Assembly (NCBI RefSeq): GCF_022410515.1
Contig: NZ_JACSDI010000014.1
Span: 26,386-90,385 of the forward strand
DNA from: Shewanella cutis
Lineage (GTDB): Bacteria; Pseudomonadota; Gammaproteobacteria; Enterobacterales; Shewanellaceae
DNA length: 64,000 nt
Direction of reading: 5' to 3'
The position numbers were made by a program, and so were the translations under genes. Positions 56,900 through 64,000 of this stretch are shown piece after piece; within the stretch, counting starts at the first letter, position 1; every line of letters starts with the position of its first letter. Below the pieces are notes generated by a model. The model worked only from the letters and a program-made list of their open reading frames with translations. It did no database searches and was not told where the DNA came from.

Positions 56900-57760
56900 T
56901 TAGAACAGGTAATCGGCACCCAAGCTGACAAACAATGCCAATCCCGCCCAATTATTATTGAGGAAGGCTTTAAAGCAAGGGGCTCTTTCGCGGCCAAAAA
57001 TCAGCATCTGCTGGTAGGTGCTAAAGCCAACAAAAGTCAGTAATCCTAGACCATAGAGCAAACCACGGTCGGCGCTCCAACCCGCGGCCACAAAGCATAA
57101 AAGCGCGGCAATTTGAAATAATCCAATGAGTTGGCGGTCGTATTTACCAAAAAGAATCGCGGTCGATTTAATACCTATCTTTAAATCATCATCCCTGTCG
57201 ACCATGGCGTACATGGTGTCGTAGGCTACCGTCCAAAACCAATTGGCGGCAAATAACCACCAAGCTTCAATCGGTACTTCACCGGTTTGCGCCGCATAGG
57301 CCATAGGAATCGACCAGCTCCACACCACGCCCAAAAACATCTGCGGCATGTTCGTTACCCGCTTAGTAAAGGGGTAGATAATGGTGAGGATAATGCCGAC
57401 AACAGAGAGCTTAACTACTAAGCCATTGAGTAGTAAGACCAATCCAAAGGCTGCTAAGCCTAAAATCACAAACAGGAGCAGGGCTTCTTTGGTGCTGATT
57501 TCGCCACTCGCCAGAGGACGGGATTTGGTACGTTCAACATGGGAGTCGAGATCGCGGTCGGCATAGTCGTTAATAATGCAACCACAGGCACGCATTATCA
57601 CCACACCAATAATAAAGATAATGAGTACTTTAAGATCTGGCATCCCTCCGGCTGCTAGCACCAGCGCCATTAAACAGGGCCAGAGTAATAACAAAGTGCC
57701 AATAGGACGGTCGAGTCGAGTCAAACGGGAATACACATCCCACTTGTGCTTTAAATTCAT
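56900..57760 (-). CDS. ubiA: 4-hydroxybenzoate octaprenyltransferase UbiA
   Basis: A 286-residue integral-membrane prenyltransferase with about eight TM helices, which joins the polyprenyl chain to 4-hydroxybenzoate in ubiquinone synthesis. The first Asp-rich motif is NDYADRDLD (64-72) and the second [34 protein letters not shown] at the N-terminus is family-typical. Works upstream of UbiD (12924) in the same pathway. Confidence 0.96.
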   Translation of the reverse strand: MNLKHKWDVYSRLTRLDRPIGTLLLLWPCLMALVLAAGGMPDLKVLIIFIIGVVIMRACGCIINDYADRDLDSHVERTKSRPLASGEISTKEALLLFVILGLAAFGLVLLLNGLVVKLSVVGIILTIIYPFTKRVTNMPQMFLGVVWSWSIPMAYAAQTGEVPIEAWWLFAANWFWTVAYDTMYAMVDRDDDLKIGIKSTAILFGKYDRQLIGLFQIAALLCFVAAGWSADRGLLYGLGLLTFVGFSTYQQMLIFGRERAPCFKAFLNNNWAGLALFVSLGADYLF

Positions 57761-57883
57761 TAACTAGCTACTCCCACCTAATTCTTTATCTCGGTTGCTA
57801 GGGCAAACATCATATACCCTAGCGAGCGTCGAAGCGAACTTATGCCGATAAAAGCGACCACAAAATCATGGCATTGGCGCTAA

Positions 57884-60052
57884 TCAACGCGCCTCTAAGC
57901 GGGCGTAAGCGACCACCAGCCATTTACTGCCAAAATCGCTAAAATTCACCTGTACCCGCGCCTGTGCGCCACTGCCTTCAAAGTTAATCACTTTGCCATC
58001 GCCAAATTTAGGATGATGCACTCTTTGGCCGACGCTAAAGCCGGTATCGTTGGCTACCGCCGATTTTTGGGTACTAAAGCGATTATTGGCCATAGGCGTC
58101 GACACCTGCGCCTTTAAGCGGATCTCGTCCACATATTGCGGCGGGATTTCCTTAATAAAACGCGATGGACGGGCGTAATCTTCACGGCCATAAATCCGCC
58201 GAGATTCGGCATAGGTGATATAGAGTTTTTCCATCGCGCGGGTCATGCCCACGTAACAGAGGCGGCGTTCCTCATCGAGTCTGTCGCCCTCTTCGAGTGC
58301 CATTTTACTCGGGAAAATCCCCTCCTCGACACCCGCCATAAACACCATAGTAAACTCCAGCCCCTTGGCCGAGTGCAGTGTCATCAGTTGCACTGCATCG
58401 GTAAAGGCATCGGCCTGACCTTCGCCCGCTTCTAATGCAGCGTGGGATAAAAAGGCGTTAAGCTCGCCCATGTCCTCGAGTTCTTCAGGCATTTCGAAGG
58501 TGCGCGCGGCGGTGACGAGTTCCTCTAAGTTTTCGATACGAGCGTGGGCCTTTTCGCCCTTTTCCGCTTCGTACATAGCTTTAAGGCCCGAGGCTTGGAT
58601 CACTGTGTCCGCCATCCGGTACAGCGCCATATCCTGGGTTTCTTCCTGCAGGGTGACGATAAGATCCATAAAGCCACTCACCGCAGAGGCTGCGCGGCCC
58701 GCGAGCACTTTTTCATCCAGCAGCCGTAAACACGCCTGCCATAACGTAAGCTCTTGCTGGCGCGCGGTCGAACGCAGAATATCTAAGGTGCGATCGCCAA
58801 TGCCGCGGGGCGGCGTGTTAACCACACGCTCGAAGGCGGCATCGTCATTTTTATTGCTGATTAGACGCATATAGCCCATAGCGTCTTTAATCTCTTGGCG
58901 TTCGAAAAAGCGCAAACCACCGTAAATCCGATAGGCTAAGCCTTTGTGTAATAAAGCTTCTTCGAGCACGCGCGACTGGGCGTTTGAGCGATAGAGAATC
59001 GCGCAGTCACTTAAATTGCCGCCTTTTTCGTACCAATCATTGATCCGGCCGACAATAAAGCGCGCTTCGTCCATTTCGTTAAAGGCGCAGTAGAGGGAAA
59101 TCGGCTCGCCATCGGCTTCGTCGGTCCACAGCTCTTTACCTAAACGCTCGGGGTTATTGGCGATAAGGGCGTTCGACGCCTTCAAAATATTGCCCTTGGA
59201 GCGATAATTTTGCTCGAGGCGAATCGTGGTCGCCGTCGGGAAATCCCGCAGGAAGCGGTGCAGGTTTTCAACCTGAGCGCCACGCCAACCGTAAATGGAT
59301 TGGTCGTCATCGCCGACTATCATCACATTGGCGGTTTGGCCGGCCAGCACTCTAATCCAAGCATATTGAATGGCGTTGGTATCTTGGAACTCGTCCACCA
59401 GAATATGCTTAAAGCGTTCTTGATAATGCGCCAGCAGATGCGGTTTATTGAGCCAAAGCTCGTGGGCACGCAGCAGGATTTCGGCAAAGTCGACTAAACC
59501 TGCGCGATCGCAAGATTCTTGATAAACCTGATAAATTTTTAAAAGATTCTGCTCAATCGGAAAACCACCCGCATCGATATGCTTAGGCCGTAATCCTTGG
59601 TCTTTTTTACCATTGATATAACCCTGCGCTTGGCGAGGTGGATATTGTTTTTCATCTAGATTCAAACTTTTAAGGATGCGTTTCAGCAAACGCAGCTGAT
59701 CGTCCGAATCAAGAATTTGGAAGCTTTGCGGTAATCCCGCATCTTGGAAGTGAGTGCGTAATAAACGATGCGCCAGCCCGTGGAAGGTACCAATCCACAT
59801 CCGCCCCATATTGGTACCCGCGACTTTTTCTACCCGCTCGCGCATCTCGGCCGCGGCTTTATTGGTAAACGTCACGGCTAAAATCGAGTAAGGACTCTGC
59901 TGTTCAACCTGCATTAACCACGCGATACGGTGGGTTAACACCCGCGTTTTACCACTGCCCGCCCCCGCAAGCACTAACATGCTAGATTGCGGTGCCGCGA
60001 CAGCCTCGCGCTGTTTATCATTCAGGCCGTCTAGTAAAGAAGATACGTCCAT
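57884..60052 (-). CDS. uvrD: DNA helicase II UvrD
   Basis: A 722-residue superfamily-1A helicase acting in nucleotide-excision and mismatch repair. Walker A is GAGSGKT (30-36). Motif II appears as ILVDEFQDTN, motif III as VMIVGDDDQSIYGWRGAQ and motif IV/V as LMTLHSAKGLEF. The C-terminal Tudor-like tail is VGQRVHHPKFGDGKVI. The frame opens at a TTG four codons earlier; the ATG at 60052 has GGAGG 5 bp upstream. Confidence 0.97.
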   Translation of the reverse strand: MDVSSLLDGLNDKQREAVAAPQSSMLVLAGAGSGKTRVLTHRIAWLMQVEQQSPYSILAVTFTNKAAAEMRERVEKVAGTNMGRMWIGTFHGLAHRLLRTHFQDAGLPQSFQILDSDDQLRLLKRILKSLNLDEKQYPPRQAQGYINGKKDQGLRPKHIDAGGFPIEQNLLKIYQVYQESCDRAGLVDFAEILLRAHELWLNKPHLLAHYQERFKHILVDEFQDTNAIQYAWIRVLAGQTANVMIVGDDDQSIYGWRGAQVENLHRFLRDFPTATTIRLEQNYRSKGNILKASNALIANNPERLGKELWTDEADGEPISLYCAFNEMDEARFIVGRINDWYEKGGNLSDCAILYRSNAQSRVLEEALLHKGLAYRIYGGLRFFERQEIKDAMGYMRLISNKNDDAAFERVVNTPPRGIGDRTLDILRSTARQQELTLWQACLRLLDEKVLAGRAASAVSGFMDLIVTLQEETQDMALYRMADTVIQASGLKAMYEAEKGEKAHARIENLEELVTAARTFEMPEELEDMGELNAFLSHAALEAGEGQADAFTDAVQLMTLHSAKGLEFTMVFMAGVEEGIFPSKMALEEGDRLDEERRLCYVGMTRAMEKLYITYAESRRIYGREDYARPSRFIKEIPPQYVDEIRLKAQVSTPMANNRFSTQKSAVANDTGFSVGQRVHHPKFGDGKVINFEGSGAQARVQVNFSDFGSKWLVVAYARLEAR

Positions 60053-60146
60053 TCTCGCCTCCAAAAAATCGAGGGGGCATTATAACAGAAGAAATCCCAC
60101 CTGCGCGCCTGATCCACAAGACAAGAGGCATCATAAGGAGAGTGGT

Positions 60147-60260
60147 ATGGAACAGTCCATTCTTAAGCACTGTCATTCCAGTGACACGCAGCAAGCACAT
60201 CCATGTGTGCTCGACGACGGCATCCATGCCGTCAACGGTCACTTACATGCCAGTGCTTAA
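60147..60260 (+). CDS. possible 37-residue small ORF overlapping a hairpin element
   Basis: An ATG with an excellent ribosome site (AAGGAG, 6 bp) opens a 37-codon frame (MEQSILKHCHSSDTQQ...) that ends exactly at the last bases of the multi-branched hairpin at 60163-60260. No family recognised. Either a real leader or small protein whose coding sequence is also structured, or a chance frame over a non-coding element. Confidence 0.3.
   Translation: MEQSILKHCHSSDTQQAHPCVLDDGIHAVNGHLHASA
60163..60260. repeat. 98-bp multi-branched inverted-repeat element
   Basis: Outer arms TTAAGCACTG / CAGTGCTTAA are perfect, with a second GTGAC / GTCAC pairing inside. Two internal hairpins follow: GCACATCCATGTGTGC and GACGGCATCCATGCCGTC, both with a CATCCATG core. 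Together they form a cruciform or three-way RNA fold. It lies in the 445-bp gap 60053-60497, whose remainder is AT-rich and shows no other gene. Confidence 0.7.
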
Positions 60261-60497
60261 CCCTATTAACCTTTGCGTATCTATCAGCCAGCAAAAATGA
60301 TAAAGCTAAAGCGATATCAAATAATTACCCATCAAACCGTATTAAAAACTGCTACCGAAAAAAAGCAAATTCCTATAGCATCATTTATACCAATTGACAT
60401 GGTTCTAACAGCGGCCAAGTCCAACAAGCGATTTATGCCCTGCAAACAGCTCATAAATTCCAAGACATTACATGCCAAGCCATCTAAAGGAGTAGCA

Positions 60498-60956
60498 ATG
60501 GAACATAATTTTGAGAGATTAAAAGATCACATATTACCGCTTTCAAATTCTCAGGATTTTCATGCTGCAAAAAATGAATGGAAGCTTGTTGGTGTTGAGA
60601 TTCAAGAAGATTGGGATCATTGTCCGTGTGGTCAACGAATAAAAGAGCTGTGTTATATACAGAATCAGTTTAATTCTAATAAAATGTATGTTGGCAACGT
60701 CTGTGTGAACCAGTTCATTGGCATATCAACTGGTAATCTCTTTGATGGGCTAAAACGAATAGCCAAAGATAACTCTGCCAACGCGAATGAAGATTTAATT
60801 CTTCATGCATATCAACTTGGCTATATTTACGAAAACGAATACCAATTTTTAATACAAACTCGCCTTAAACGTAAAATTTCTGATAAACAGTTAGCATGGA
60901 AACAAAAAATAAACTGCAGAATAGTTAATCAAACCGTTGTCCGTAAAAATACGTAA
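60498..60956 (+). CDS. small protein with a Cys-rich zinc-ribbon-like motif
   Basis: A 152-residue protein. Its notable segment is EDWDHCPCGQRIKELCYIQN followed by MYVGNVCVNQF: four Cys in a CxC-x7-C-x17-C-type pattern that probably binds zinc. The remainder is basic and helical. Proteins with this motif occur on phage-like and accessory DNA, but I cannot name a function. The ATG has AAAGGAG 6 bp upstream; the open frame continues 75 codons upstream, which I treat as chance. AT-rich, suggesting acquisition. Confidence 0.75.
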   Translation: MEHNFERLKDHILPLSNSQDFHAAKNEWKLVGVEIQEDWDHCPCGQRIKELCYIQNQFNSNKMYVGNVCVNQFIGISTGNLFDGLKRIAKDNSANANEDLILHAYQLGYIYENEYQFLIQTRLKRKISDKQLAWKQKINCRIVNQTVVRKNT

Positions 60957-61036
60957 TAAGTCAAAGCACCTGTAGTCATTTTTGCCCCAAAAGTCACCAA
61001 CTTTACCAAAGCGATGTTTGAGGCGTTAGAGCTAAT

Positions 61037-61342
61037 ATGAGTATCAAGGGTATACTGAGTTTCGTTGGAATAACTGGATTTATTTCCATCCTCCTAGTGG
61101 TGCATTTCTACCCCACAATTCCCAGATCATTTTTAGGTTGGGTAGCTTTATTCTTTTTAGGTATTCCGGCTTGGGTGATTCTGGAGTTTACAGGCGAATT
61201 CGTATTGGATGCGTCATTCTTTAAGCGCATGCCAAGCGGGTTGCGTATTATCGTTGGAGTTCCCGTGGTGTTGGTGTTAATGGTTCTAGCGTTGTTTATT
61301 TTTGGTTTCGTACACAAAGTTATAAGTTCAGTTGGTGGGTAG
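61037..61342 (+). CDS. small membrane protein of unknown function
   Basis: A 101-residue protein with three predicted TM segments: about 7-25 (ILSFVGITGFISILLVVHF), 33-52 (LGWVALFFLGIPAWVILEF) and 70-96 (LRIIVGVPVVLVLMVLALFIFGFV). No recognised family. The ribosome site is weak and the gene stands alone between the zinc-motif gene and the duplicated structured repeat. Possibly an accessory cassette gene. Confidence 0.6.
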   Translation: MSIKGILSFVGITGFISILLVVHFYPTIPRSFLGWVALFFLGIPAWVILEFTGEFVLDASFFKRMPSGLRIIVGVPVVLVLMVLALFIFGFVHKVISSVGG

Positions 61343-61439
61343 AATGGCCTATCTAACAATAGCAAGCACAAGGTGAAACAAGATATCCACAACTCTTCAA
61401 TGTTTTAAGTCACCCAAAACAACTCAGCAGTCAATGGAA

Positions 61440-61778
61440 AAGTTTAACGAAACACCCACTGTTAAATTTTGCGGGTGAAACAGAACATCCACAGCTCTTT
61501 TATGCTTTAAGTGACCAACAGACAACTCAACAATCAAAGGAATACGTCATCCCCTCGGAGTTGCCGCAGGGCATTTGCGTTCGTTGCGTGAGCGAGGCAT
61601 GGATGCCGAGATAGCGTCAGTCGAATCAGGGACGAGCGTCTGACGCGATAGCATAAGGACGCTAAATGACCGAGGGGCTTTCAACTCCGTTAGGGGCGTC
61701 TTGGAGCATCCAAGGAGGATAGGACGAGCAGTCCTCCTTGGTCGGGTGTGGGGTGAAGCCCCACGACTTGATTTTATT
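61440..61778 (+). repeat. duplicated unit 1, containing structured repeat copy C
   Basis: A leader (AGTTTAACGAAACACCCACT, GTTAAATTTTGCGGGTGAAA, then a stretch ending in AAAGGAATACG) is followed by structured repeat copy C at 61550-61778. This copy has the full fold-back arms, the GGAGGA/TCCTCC hairpin and the GGGGTGAAGCCCC hairpin. A third, shorter copy of the leader lies at about 61369-61437. The gap 61343-62395 holds only these repeats and the promoter of the next gene. Confidence 0.88.
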
Positions 61779-61851
61779 AAAGAACACTAAAAGAGTTTGA
61801 ACCGAAGTTTAACGAGAAAGTTTAACGAGACACCCACTGTTAAATTTTGGA

Positions 61852-62218
61852 AGTTTAACGAGACACCCACTGTTAAATTTTGCGGGTGAAACAGAACATC
61901 CACAACTCTTTAATGCTTTAAGTGACCAACAGACAACTCAGCAATCAAAGGAATACGCCATCCCCTCGGAGTTGCCGCAGGGCATTTGTGTTCTTTGCGT
62001 GAGCGAGGCATGGATGCCGAGATAGCGTCAGTCGAATCAGGGACGAGCGTCTGACGCGATAGCATAAGAACGGTTTATGCCCAAGGGGCTTTCAACTCCG
62101 TTAGGGGCGTCTTGGCTAATGTGAAAACAATAGGCAAGGAGGATAGGACGAGCAGTCCTCCTTGGTCGACTCTTGTTTAAAAATCAGGGGGTGAAGCCCC
62201 ACGACTTTGACTTTGATT
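61852..62218 (+). repeat. duplicated unit 2, containing structured repeat copy D
   Basis: Nearly identical to unit 1: the same leader, then structured repeat copy D at 61961-62218. D differs in the spacer after the large hairpin (GCTAATGTGAAAACAATAGG, as in copy B) and in its TTTGAC tail. An extra half leader (TTTAACGAGACACCCACTG) lies between the units at 61812-61850. Confidence 0.88.
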
Positions 62219-62295
62219 TTATAAATTTAACAATCGGTAACTCGTTAATTTTGAATTAAATAAAGAGTAACATGCATGAAACAGATCGAATCATC

Positions 62296-62349
62296 ACTTT
62301 TATGCGCATAAAAATGTAAAATCACACACTTTTATGCGCGTAAAAGTGT
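62296..62349. promoter_or_regulatory. tandem palindromic operators before the AAA_14 gene
   Basis: Two copies of a TTTTATGCGC-centred dyad, 32 bp apart (three helical turns). The second is a perfect 24-bp palindrome with arms ACACTTTTA / TAAAAGTGT (62326-62349). The first (62296-62317) is imperfect. A candidate -10 (TATAGT) lies just downstream at about 62360. Likely a repressor site for the gene at 62396. Confidence 0.7.
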
Positions 62350-62395
62350 AGAGTGGGTTATAGTATAGGCCGTTAACAATCTTAATTGGCGGGAA

Positions 62396-63715
62396 ATGAC
62401 AATGCAGCGCAACCTACTCAACGCCTTAATAGCATGGAAAAACCAACCTGTGCGCAAGCCATTATTGATCGATGGCGCAAGGCAAACGGGTAAAACCTAT
62501 CTGCTGCAAGAGTTGTTTGGTAACACCTTTGCCAACATCCTGCGTATCGACTTTCTTGAAAATCCCGCCTACAAACAAGCATTTGATGGCTCACTGTCAC
62601 CAGACGAGCTAATAATGAACATTGAGCTGTTGACCAATCAGGCGTTCAACCCAGCAACCGATCTGCTGGTATTAGATGAAATTGGCGAATGTGAACGCGC
62701 TGTTACTTCGCTGAAGTATTTTGCTGAAAAAGCACCGTCCTATTTTGTCGCGGCAAGTGGGTCGAACATTGGTTTGCTCAACACCTTCCCTGTGGGCAAG
62801 GTTGAACAATACAATTTACGACCTCTGACCTTCCAAGAATTTATTTACGCATCCAACGAGCAAGCACTGATCAAAGCGTTTGACAGTCAAGCCAGCACAC
62901 CAGCGGTGCACACTAAATTAATGGATAAACTAACAGACTACTTTTTTACCGGTGGTATGCCGGAAGCCGTTTCGGCTTGGTATAAGTTTAAAGATTCAAG
63001 CATTTTAGAACGGGTTGAAAAAGTCACTAAAATCCATGCAGATTTAATTGCAGGTTATCGTCGCGATTTTGGTAAGTACGCGGGCAAGGTCGATGCCACA
63101 CTGATTGAATCGGTGTTTAATAGTATTCCAGCTCAGTTATCACTTGTGAGCGACGAGTCGGTTAAACGCTTTAAATTTAAACATGTGCATGAGCGTAAAT
63201 CTCGTTATAGCGATTTTGAGACCGCGATCCATTGGCTTCAATGTTGCCGCTTAGCCTTGCCAAACTACCCTGTTGAAGGATTGCCAAAATCACCTCTGGC
63301 GGCCTACAAAAAAGAAAATATGGTTAAACTGTTTCTATTTGATGTGGGACTGCTCAATCATATGCTAGGCAGCAGTTATAAAGAGATTAAGCTGCAAAAC
63401 TATGAATTTAAAGGTTACATTGCAGAAAACTTTGTGCAGCAAGAGCTCACTGCCATTGGCGTTGACCCAAGTTATTCATGGAGTGACGCCAGGGCCGAAA
63501 TCGAATTTATTTTGGCAACCGATGAAGGCGATATCATCCCTGTTGAAGTCAAAAGTGGCAAACGTACAAGAGCCAAATCGTTGGCATCCTACGTTGAAAA
63601 ATGTGCTCCAAGTAAAACCTTTAAGTTAACTGGCACACAAGGCTCATCGGCGTTAGAACAAACCAATATTGTAATGCCTTTGTATTTCACCCAGTATTTA
63701 CCGCAGAGATGGTAA
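62396..63715 (+). CDS. AAA_14/DUF4143 family ATPase
   Basis: A 439-residue P-loop ATPase. Walker A IDGARQTGKTYLLQEL is at about residues 25-40 and Walker B DLLVLDEIGECE at about 88-99, followed by AASGSNIGLL. The C-terminal DUF4143 domain contains FLFDVGLLNHMLG and the nuclease-like strands ARAEIEFILATDEGDIIPVEVKSGK. This last segment, E-x-E ... E-V-K, resembles a PD-(D/E)XK core. Such proteins are common accessory genes of unclear function. Preceded by tandem palindromic operators, so probably tightly regulated. Confidence 0.88.
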   Translation: MTMQRNLLNALIAWKNQPVRKPLLIDGARQTGKTYLLQELFGNTFANILRIDFLENPAYKQAFDGSLSPDELIMNIELLTNQAFNPATDLLVLDEIGECERAVTSLKYFAEKAPSYFVAASGSNIGLLNTFPVGKVEQYNLRPLTFQEFIYASNEQALIKAFDSQASTPAVHTKLMDKLTDYFFTGGMPEAVSAWYKFKDSSILERVEKVTKIHADLIAGYRRDFGKYAGKVDATLIESVFNSIPAQLSLVSDESVKRFKFKHVHERKSRYSDFETAIHWLQCCRLALPNYPVEGLPKSPLAAYKKENMVKLFLFDVGLLNHMLGSSYKEIKLQNYEFKGYIAENFVQQELTAIGVDPSYSWSDARAEIEFILATDEGDIIPVEVKSGKRTRAKSLASYVEKCAPSKTFKLTGTQGSSALEQTNIVMPLYFTQYLPQRW

Positions 63716-63884
63716 AGAGCCTTGCTTAGCATCCCGAGGTCTACACAAAGTAACTTTATGAGCAACAATCTGTAGACCTAAGGGGCATACAAGCTTTCAG
63801 CCAATCAAAACTGAACGATATTTTTTGCTAACAATGCTTGGCCTGTCTATAACCCCATCATTTAAAGCAAATCACTTAACCGGT

Positions 63885-64000
63885 TTAACGCGCTTTACGG
63901 CTATTATTCGCCACAACAAAGCGCTTAAAGCGTTGTTCAAACGCCGTTTCATCCGCTTTAAACAGATAGGCCTCAAACACCTGAAGCAAATAGCGTGCTA
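63885..64000 (-). CDS. C-terminal end of a gene cut by the window edge
   Basis: A minus-strand frame enters at the right edge and ends at TAA (63885-63887). It gives 37 residues ending ...ETAFEQRFKRFVVANNSRKAR, with core-like codon use and no internal stop. Family cannot be identified from this tail. Confidence 0.6.
   Translation of the reverse strand, partial: ARYLLQVFEAYLFKADETAFEQRFKRFVVANNSRKAR

Noticed and set aside
60273..60497. 75-codon N-terminal extension of the zinc-motif protein
   Set aside because: An AAAGGAG ribosome site sits right before the internal ATG at 60498, and the extension has low-complexity, non-protein-like composition.
60990..61370. Integron-like attC ends around the 101-residue gene (GTTAGAG before, ATCTAAC after)
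   Set aside because: The upstream core does not fit GTTRRRY, no attC-type pairing is visible and there is no integrase in the window.

Overview
The window looks like a chromosomal segment of a Shewanella species (Gammaproteobacteria), probably close to S. oneidensis. The strongest evidence is a complete sir locus for respiratory sulfite reduction. It encodes an octaheme cytochrome with seven CXXCH motifs plus one CX15CH, a quinol-oxidising NrfC/NrfD pair, a dedicated haem-lyase set and NosL/D/F/Y-like copper maturation proteins. Other core genes (ubiD-fre, ubiA, uvrD, mscL, arfB, a Cu/Zn efflux permease with a Cys-pair linker) fit the same assignment. No rRNA, tRNA or CRISPR array was seen.

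Layout: 0-2 kb holds a LysR regulator, mscL and a small monooxygenase-like gene. 2-9 kb is a czcCBA-type heavy-metal RND efflux operon preceded by a Cys/His-rich exported protein. 9-15 kb holds small conserved genes, arfB, an aroQ/accB-like/SDR trio in which the accB paralogue has lost its biotinylation lysine, a Tyr-rich protein, ubiD and fre. 15-18 kb has a SO_0444-type Cu/Zn permease with a tandem-repeat Cys linker, a divergent ArsR regulator and a lipoprotein. 18-25.4 kb is an accessory region: an orphan membrane protein, a NERD plus double-pseudokinase protein and a KAP-family NTPase, separated by copies of a structured repeat. 25.4-29.8 kb returns to core genes (flavin reductase-like, M13 peptidase, ToxR-like regulator).

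30-43.4 kb is the sir locus in two divergent arms. On the minus strand, sirA is followed by a rhodanese, an FKBP, a TPR protein, sirC, sirD and NosL/NosD/NosF/NosY-like genes. On the plus strand are a CcmF-like protein (sirE), a CcmH-like protein lacking its second active-site Cys (sirF) and a thioredoxin-like protein. Together these should feed menaquinol electrons to periplasmic SirA, attach its odd haem and load its copper.

43.6-52.7 kb holds a MazG-like gene, a very large hybrid sensor kinase with two periplasmic sensor domains, an overlapping REC-REC kinase and a REC/HD-GYP protein. 52.7-60 kb has a helix-hairpin-helix protein, an AI-2E-type transporter, a nitronate monooxygenase-like protein, small exported proteins, ubiA and uvrD. 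60-64 kb is a second accessory region: a multi-branched hairpin element, a Zn-motif protein, a small membrane protein, a duplicated copy of the structured repeat, an AAA_14/DUF4143 ATPase behind tandem palindromic operators, and the tail of a minus-strand gene.

The most unusual signal is the structured repeat family of about 230-270 bp (near-full copies near 18.6, 20.3, 61.55 and 61.96 kb, diverged pieces near 22.9 and 25.0 kb). Together with a short partner motif it abuts the ends of single accessory genes, giving a cassette-like arrangement with no recognisable transposase.
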